Below, piece after piece: positions 58,961-64,000 of a stretch of DNA of 64,000 nucleotides. The DNA is from Diaporthe sp. PMI_573. Lineage: Eukaryota > Ascomycota > Sordariomycetes > Diaporthales > Diaporthaceae. Where the stretch lies: contig JAJTUP010000009.1 of NCBI GenBank assembly GCA_021399435.1, forward strand, positions 1,054,001-1,118,000, written 5' to 3'. The translations under genes were made by a program, and so were the position numbers. Each line of letters begins with the position of its first letter. Positions within the stretch are counted from its first letter, which is position 1. A model generated the notes under the pieces. The model saw nothing but the letters and a program-made list of their open reading frames with translations. It was not told where the DNA came from and searched no databases.

Positions 58961-61900
58961 GGCAATGTTCAGTGACGGCCCTGAGAGGCACGGGGACGAA
59001 TTGAGTTGTATTATTGGGGTTGTGCCCACTTGGTAGGAACGTGGGGGTTTCAACGGCCAAGGTGACAGTCTAATAACTGGGTGTCAAGTAAAGCTTGACA
59101 GAATGATGGAGGCACACCCGTTGATAGAGGGCCTGTCCAGCACGGCTCCTGGGAAACACAACGATGGGTATGTGGTCACAAGGACGTCAGTTTGAGACGG
59201 GGGCGATCTTCCGTCAGGCGAGTAGAGAAGAGATGCGGCTAGAGGGCCGTGTAAGGCGAGCGAAAGGGGCAATAAACTTCCTGTTGACAGCCTTTCGGGC
59301 AGGAAGGGTTTCTTTTGAGCTCGCCGTTGACTCAGACGACACAGGTATGGGAAATACTGTCCTGGGCGTGTTTGAAGGCGGAAAGTGCGTGCGTGGTTTG
59401 CGATAAGCTCGAGAAGCCCAAGTCAGATGAAGAGGTTCGTTGTCAATGCGGGCAGGGCCGCAGCACAACTGGTTTTAATACTTGTGCAAACCCACGAGAC
59501 CTTGCCGCCTGGTGCGGCAGTCGGTATGGAAAGGCGGCCGGGCGGAGTGGCATGCAGGATGAGGTTTGAAGTCAGCAAACGCTCTGTACGCCCTATACAT
59601 AGCACGTTCTGTACGCTGTATACGCTGTATACGCTGTATACGCTCATCCCTTCTACCCGGGGCCATCTTATTTATAAAATCCGCGTAAACGGCGTTTCGA
59701 ACCAATATCTTGTGAAGCCAAAGTGACGTCTAACGGCCCACGCCCGAAGCCTATGCCCGCGCGGGAACCATGCGGTCTCGCCCTCAGCAATCCCATTGTG
59801 GCTCTGCGTGCGACCTTTCGGGACGATGTCGGCCGCAAGCAGTCTGGGAATTGTAAGAAAGGGTAAGGCAGCCAGTGGCATAACGGGCCAAGTCCTCCGG
59901 CATAGTGGCCGCAGATCTGGGGCATGATTGGCAGGTTGGGGTAGGTGGGCAAGGGGGCCGGGCGGGCACCAAGCCCCCGCCTGGTGATGCTCAAGGTCAA
60001 GCCTAGCAGAGACTGGTTCGGCTCGACCCAAGGACGGAAAGCCGCTTAGGGAAATCTGTGTCGAGCTGCCAATGTGATGGGATGCGGCTTGACACGGCCT
60101 GTGGTTGATCGTGAGCACGGGACCGGGAGACCACGAGACCTACAGACACGAGCGGGCTGGCGGGGAGGGGCTCGCTGGGCCGGTCGAGAGACACCCGCAC
60201 AACGAAGTTTGTTGCAAACACGGGCTGCGACAAACCTCCTCAGTGTTGTGTGCTCGCTCTAGGCCTTTGCCCTGCATCGAAGCAAGCAAGCAAACACTGC
60301 TGGCACACCGACAATGATAGACGTCTCGAGCCATTGCCTTGTCGTTGACCTACTGTGAAGCAGCGGAGCCGGGGGTGGATATAGAGGGGAAGCAAGAGGG
60401 CTACCATGGGGTAATGCTGTGCGGGATGACGTCGATTCTGGGCCTTTTGCTTGGGTTCCACTCAGTCACGAAGCACAGCCCGCAAGTGCACCAGCGGAGG
60501 CAGACGTCTGGAGAAGCAGAGTGCATCATGACGGATCAATCGCAAGGTGGCCGTCGCGGTACTTCAGCCGTACAGTCGGTGGACAGTAGGCCGTCGGCGA
60601 TGGGGATGTCGGGTGTGGCTCACCTCTGCTGCGATTGAACATGGCTGTTGATTCTACTGTCGCAAATACGACGCTGCCAAGGTCGGTGGTCAGCCTGCAA
60701 CATGTGACGGGAACCGTCCAGCACTGCCAGAGGTGAGTTGCTCTGCTCGTATCCACAACAACGCCGTCGGAGAATAATTCTGCTGTGGCTGGTGACACTC
60801 GACTGCGTGTCTCCTGTGTTCACCGTCCATCCAGGTCCGGAGGGGAGGAGCAGTGCAGTGCAGACCTGTTACACTGCACCATCCTGCAACGGAGAGTTCG
60901 CGCACAGAACTCAATGTTCAGCTAAGGCTGGGCTGGTTGGGTTGGGTTGAGTTGGGTTTCATCAAGCAGGGAAAAGCGAGCAAATGGCCGTCGCCCCTTG
61001 CCCAGGCGGCAGAGGCGACTGCTGGATGCTTGTCGGGACGAAAGGCAATTCAGACGGAGGTGGTCATTGCTGGCTTCTAGCTTTCTTCGCTGTCGATCGT
61101 CCGGAAAAGGAGAAGGTCGAGCGAGACGCGACGAGACATGGGCGGTATCAATGCCGTTGGCTGCTTTGTGCTTGCAACGGGACGAAAATAGAAACCATGA
61201 ATTTTGTGTGATTTGGTATCTACTTTGTAACCATAGTATACTGGCAGTCGGTACTATGCCGGCAATATTGCCAGTAAAAATCAAGATTGGGAGCCCTTGT
61301 GCGAGCGTGCGTGGCAGGGCGATCGGATATTAACTGCAATCCCAGCCGTTGCGGCCCCCTACTCGGTACAGGCCCAGACTCGGGGGTCAGGTCACTGCTG
61401 TGCTCTGTACCCCCCGTCACCGCGACGGCGTGTTTGTCCTTGGTCCCAGGGCCGTCGAGTCTCAGGAGGGCCCCCGGTTTTCCCATAAAACCAGTTTCGC
61501 TAGAGACTGGAGAGATATGCGTCCCGTCTCCTAGTCATTACAAAAGAGGAGCCTGTCCAGTCCATCACAGTGTGCTTGGTGTATCTACAGTGACGTCTAT
61601 ACATGATTATCAGTTTCTTACCCCCGAGTCATAAGGATCTCGAGAAAGGAGCCCGTCAAGCAGACCATCTCCTGTAGTCTAGACCACAGCTTAGTCCAGC
61701 AATCTTGAATTGTACTCGGCAAAATGCACCCGCTCCCGATGGCGTTAGTGCCTGCATGAGCCTGCATCAAAGGATGGCGGGATGCGGCTCTCATAGGATG
61801 AGAGTGTCCGTTGCTCAGCAACTTTTCTTCACACAACAGGCTGGTGCAGGCTGGCTGCATCCCATGTAACCCACAGGTACTGCCCCCCTTGCGGCGCCTG

Positions 61901-62836
61901 CAACTCGCCCGCAACCCGCATGACGACGGTCTCCAGCGTCCCTGCCAAATTTCAAGAGAAATCAATCAATCGATTGTCTGTCTGCCCTGGTCCCAGCCCC
62001 CTCCCCCCAGGAACCCAGGGGGCCCACCCAATCTGGGCCCACCCGCTGGGTACCGTGCGGTAGAGCGCCCTTTTCTTGTCTTTGTTCCTCCAATGTTTGG
62101 ATCCGTCCACTGGTCTCCATACCCGATCCCCCATCCCGCTCTACATGTGCTCTTCCCTCGGCCAGGCACGACTAGCGGTACTAGTGAGGTACATCCAAGT
62201 TAAACCTTGGCCAACTCCATCCCAACCCCCTCTTCAACTTCTACAACAACCACGCTCTTGGATGTTTTGTGCTGTGTCTCTGGAAATTGGAACACTCTTC
62301 CTTCTGCAGTGGACATCCATCTTTCTCCCCTCAACCACGAAGCCCAGGCGTCGTCTCAGCGAGCACCCCCTCGGCCTAGACGAACGGGTACAAGCACGCG
62401 TGACAACTACCAGAGTCGCAGATCCCCTTCTCGACTGAATATCTCCAGCCAGGAATCCCTACAACGCTCCATCCTGTCCTGACCGTTCAATCTACTCCTG
62501 ACGTCTTGGTCAACCTCCCTGCCCACCTCTTCCTGCCCCTCTACCGACAACGACCTTCTGAACCCCCGCGACTCTGGCCCTGTTTCTCGCTGCCACTGCC
62601 CCAGTGATCATCACCTCGAAGCTTGACCGAAACATTACCCCCAAACCTTGCAGGGCCAGTCTGGTTGCTGTCGCTCGGCACAAAACCTTATTGCGACTCT
62701 TCGGAAAAGACACGCAGCGACTCTCTTGACTACCTTTCTGGTCAGCGCCACATGTCTGAGCTGCCTTCCCGACCGCGTCTCTCTTGACTTCCCGTCTGCC
62801 GCCTCTGGCACGGCTACCAAATTACCTCGATACGTC
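58961..62836. other. 3.9-kb divergent intergenic region
   Basis: Lies between the divergent luciferase-like gene and the DUF3405 gene. No coding region can be supported. It contains a 9-bp tandem repeat (59614-59644), GTTGG-type repeats near 60930, and from about 62.2 kb a C/T-rich stretch that is probably the leader of the DUF3405 gene. Confidence 0.4.
59614..59644. repeat. 9-bp minisatellite (CGCTGTATA)3.4
   Basis: Three exact CGCTGTATA units plus a partial copy. Confidence 0.88.
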
Positions 62837-64000
62837 ATGGGGTACTCTAACCCCCTCCGCTCGCGGCACGGCCATGGGCCCCAACTACCCGTTTACGAGA
62901 AGGTCGCCAAAGAGCAATTGTCCTCTCAGGAAGAGTACGATTCCGACATTACAGACGACGAGCGTGAGGACGACTCGTCCGCCGCATCATCACCCAGTCG
63001 AGACTCGAGGAGGACAACGTCCTCCCTGTCCTCCAAAACGAAAATGCTCAAGCGAAAGCTCAGCATCAACTCCACTCTCGCACCTCCCACAGCTGCAGCC
63101 ACCATACTGAGTCCTATAAACTCCAGGCGGACAACATTCACCCTCTCTCGCAGTGGTAATGGCTGGAAATTCTATCGACTCCCCCACAAGATCACGCGCA
63201 TGCTCTGCCTCGGCCTCTTGGTCGGCATGATATTGTTCATCTCCGCCCTATACCATGCCGGCGTATCAGAAAATCGGAGGGTAATGAAGGGCGAATTCCC
63301 GCCGCGGCCACCGGCTCCAAACACATGGGAATCTTTTAGCTTTCTCACACGATATTACGGAGGTATCAGGACCCTGGTGCCCTTCAAGGACAACGTGCCC
63401 CAATACCCACGACTTGTCGACGAGCTCCCCTTCAACGGTACCGAGGACGACGGACCGGCATTCTTCACGGGTGCGCAAGAACCTGTCGATGGCAGCGCCG
63501 TACCTCCGAGCAAGGCATTTGCTTCCGAGTACAAGAAATCAGTCTTCGCCAAGGGCGACACGGTGAACGAGTGCTTCTTAGACAGTGAGCGGAAGATCAA
63601 AGTTCCACATATACGATATTATGATGGGCGCCCCGCTGGATTCCCTCAGAACGTCTTGGGCTCTTATGAGGTTCTTGATCTTCCCGAAGATATCTGTTTC
63701 GAGCGTCATGGCAGGCTGAGCCCATATGGGTTTGGATACTCGGTTCGCGCGGGCGGTCTAGGTATCGGTGAGCACGGAGACAAGGACGGTTCGCAGCTTG
63801 TGTGGAAGGAGGGTCAGAAAATTGACTGGCGCAACACCGACTGGGCTGATGTGCAGCGTCAGTGCTACCAGTCCAACGCAGAGCGCTTCAAGCCACTCAC
63901 CCGCAGGCACCACCCCCCTCGTGGGTTCTACATGAACGAAAATTTCGCCAACGAGACCCTCTTCAGGAGAGATGACGGCGTCTCCAAAATCGCCGAGGCA
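62837..64000 (+). CDS. DUF3405 type II membrane protein, 5' part
   Basis: The frame opens at MGYSNPLRSR and stays open for 388 codons to the window edge, so the C-terminal part is missing. Residues 1-119 are a Ser/Asp/Arg-rich cytosolic tail. Residues about 120-141 (RMLCLGLLVGMILFISALYH) form a single signal anchor with basic residues before it, giving type II topology. The lumenal part has the conserved blocks of the fungal DUF3405 family: FPPRPPAPNTWESFSFL, RYYGGIRTLVP, DLPEDICFERHGRLSPYGFGYS, and RNTDWADVQRQCYQSNAERFKP, plus sequons (NGT, NET). The topology resembles Golgi glycosyltransferases, but activity is not established. Some databases label homologues as transporters, which the single membrane segment does not support. 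Confidence 0.85.
   Translation, partial: MGYSNPLRSRHGHGPQLPVYEKVAKEQLSSQEEYDSDITDDEREDDSSAASSPSRDSRRTTSSLSSKTKMLKRKLSINSTLAPPTAAATILSPINSRRTTFTLSRSGNGWKFYRLPHKITRMLCLGLLVGMILFISALYHAGVSENRRVMKGEFPPRPPAPNTWESFSFLTRYYGGIRTLVPFKDNVPQYPRLVDELPFNGTEDDGPAFFTGAQEPVDGSAVPPSKAFASEYKKSVFAKGDTVNECFLDSERKIKVPHIRYYDGRPAGFPQNVLGSYEVLDLPEDICFERHGRLSPYGFGYSVRAGGLGIGEHGDKDGSQLVWKEGQKIDWRNTDWADVQRQCYQSNAERFKPLTRRHHPPRGFYMNENFANETLFRRDDGVSKIAEA

Noticed and set aside
1..64000. tRNA, rRNA, CRISPR array, transposase or viral genes
   Set aside because: Looked for T-arm-like GTTCRANNC, repeat-spacer patterns and polymerase or integrase motifs by eye; none was convincing. A tRNAscan or RepeatMasker run would settle this.

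Overview
This is a gene-dense stretch of nuclear DNA from a filamentous ascomycete (Pezizomycotina, probably a Sordariomycete). The reasons are short introns of about 55-180 nt with GTRNGT donors, CTRAC-type branch points and YAG acceptors; GC-rich coding sequence; fungus-specific families (WSC-glyoxal oxidase, CreB deubiquitinase, DUF3405, luciferase-like DUF5519 protein); and unrelated eukaryotic genes with individual promoters. No bacterial, viral, transposon or CRISPR sequence was recognised. All exon coordinates were read by hand from splice signals and checked for reading-frame consistency; none has transcript support.

Layout. 0.8-4.3 kb: an NF-X1/FAP1 RING zinc-finger protein (minus). 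4.3-12.8 kb: a gene-poor stretch whose only supported gene is a small six-cysteine secreted protein (minus, 9.4-9.9 kb). 12.8-16.2 kb: a secreted copper radical (glyoxal) oxidase with four WSC domains, followed by an intronless short-chain dehydrogenase. 18.8-21.5 kb: a QRI7-type mitochondrial tRNA threonylcarbamoyltransferase, whose frame stays open for 284 codons after an in-frame TAG. 22-24.1 kb: head-to-head PRE2 (proteasome beta5) and YOS1. 24.9-27.5 kb: CreB-type deubiquitinase. 31.8-33.5 kb: RPN13, divergent from RPL6 (34.1-35.1 kb). 35.8-38.5 kb: dipeptidyl peptidase III, divergent from CAP2, the actin-capping beta subunit (39.4-40.5 kb). 40.5-46.2 kb: a long gene-free stretch with minisatellites. 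46.2-47.5 kb: an NAD-dependent epimerase-like protein. 50.2-51 kb: a lipocalin-like protein. 51.8-52.4 kb: a CBS-domain protein. 53.6-55.2 kb: mitochondrial phosphate carrier. 55.8-57.2 kb: CUS2/Tat-SF1 splicing factor. 57.8-59 kb: a membrane-anchored luciferase-like protein. 62.8-64 kb: the 5' part of a DUF3405 type II membrane protein, cut by the window edge.

Most genes are independent housekeeping functions. Two neighbourhoods stand out. One is a run of protein-turnover genes (PRE2, CreB, RPN13, DPP III) between 22 and 38.5 kb. The other is a secretome-like region at 9.4-16.2 kb (cysteine-rich secreted protein plus WSC-glyoxal oxidase) beside a gene-poor block. I did not find a clearly new multi-gene system. 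The most unusual observations are the in-frame stop inside the QRI7 locus and the repeated intron positions in the WSC modules of the oxidase.
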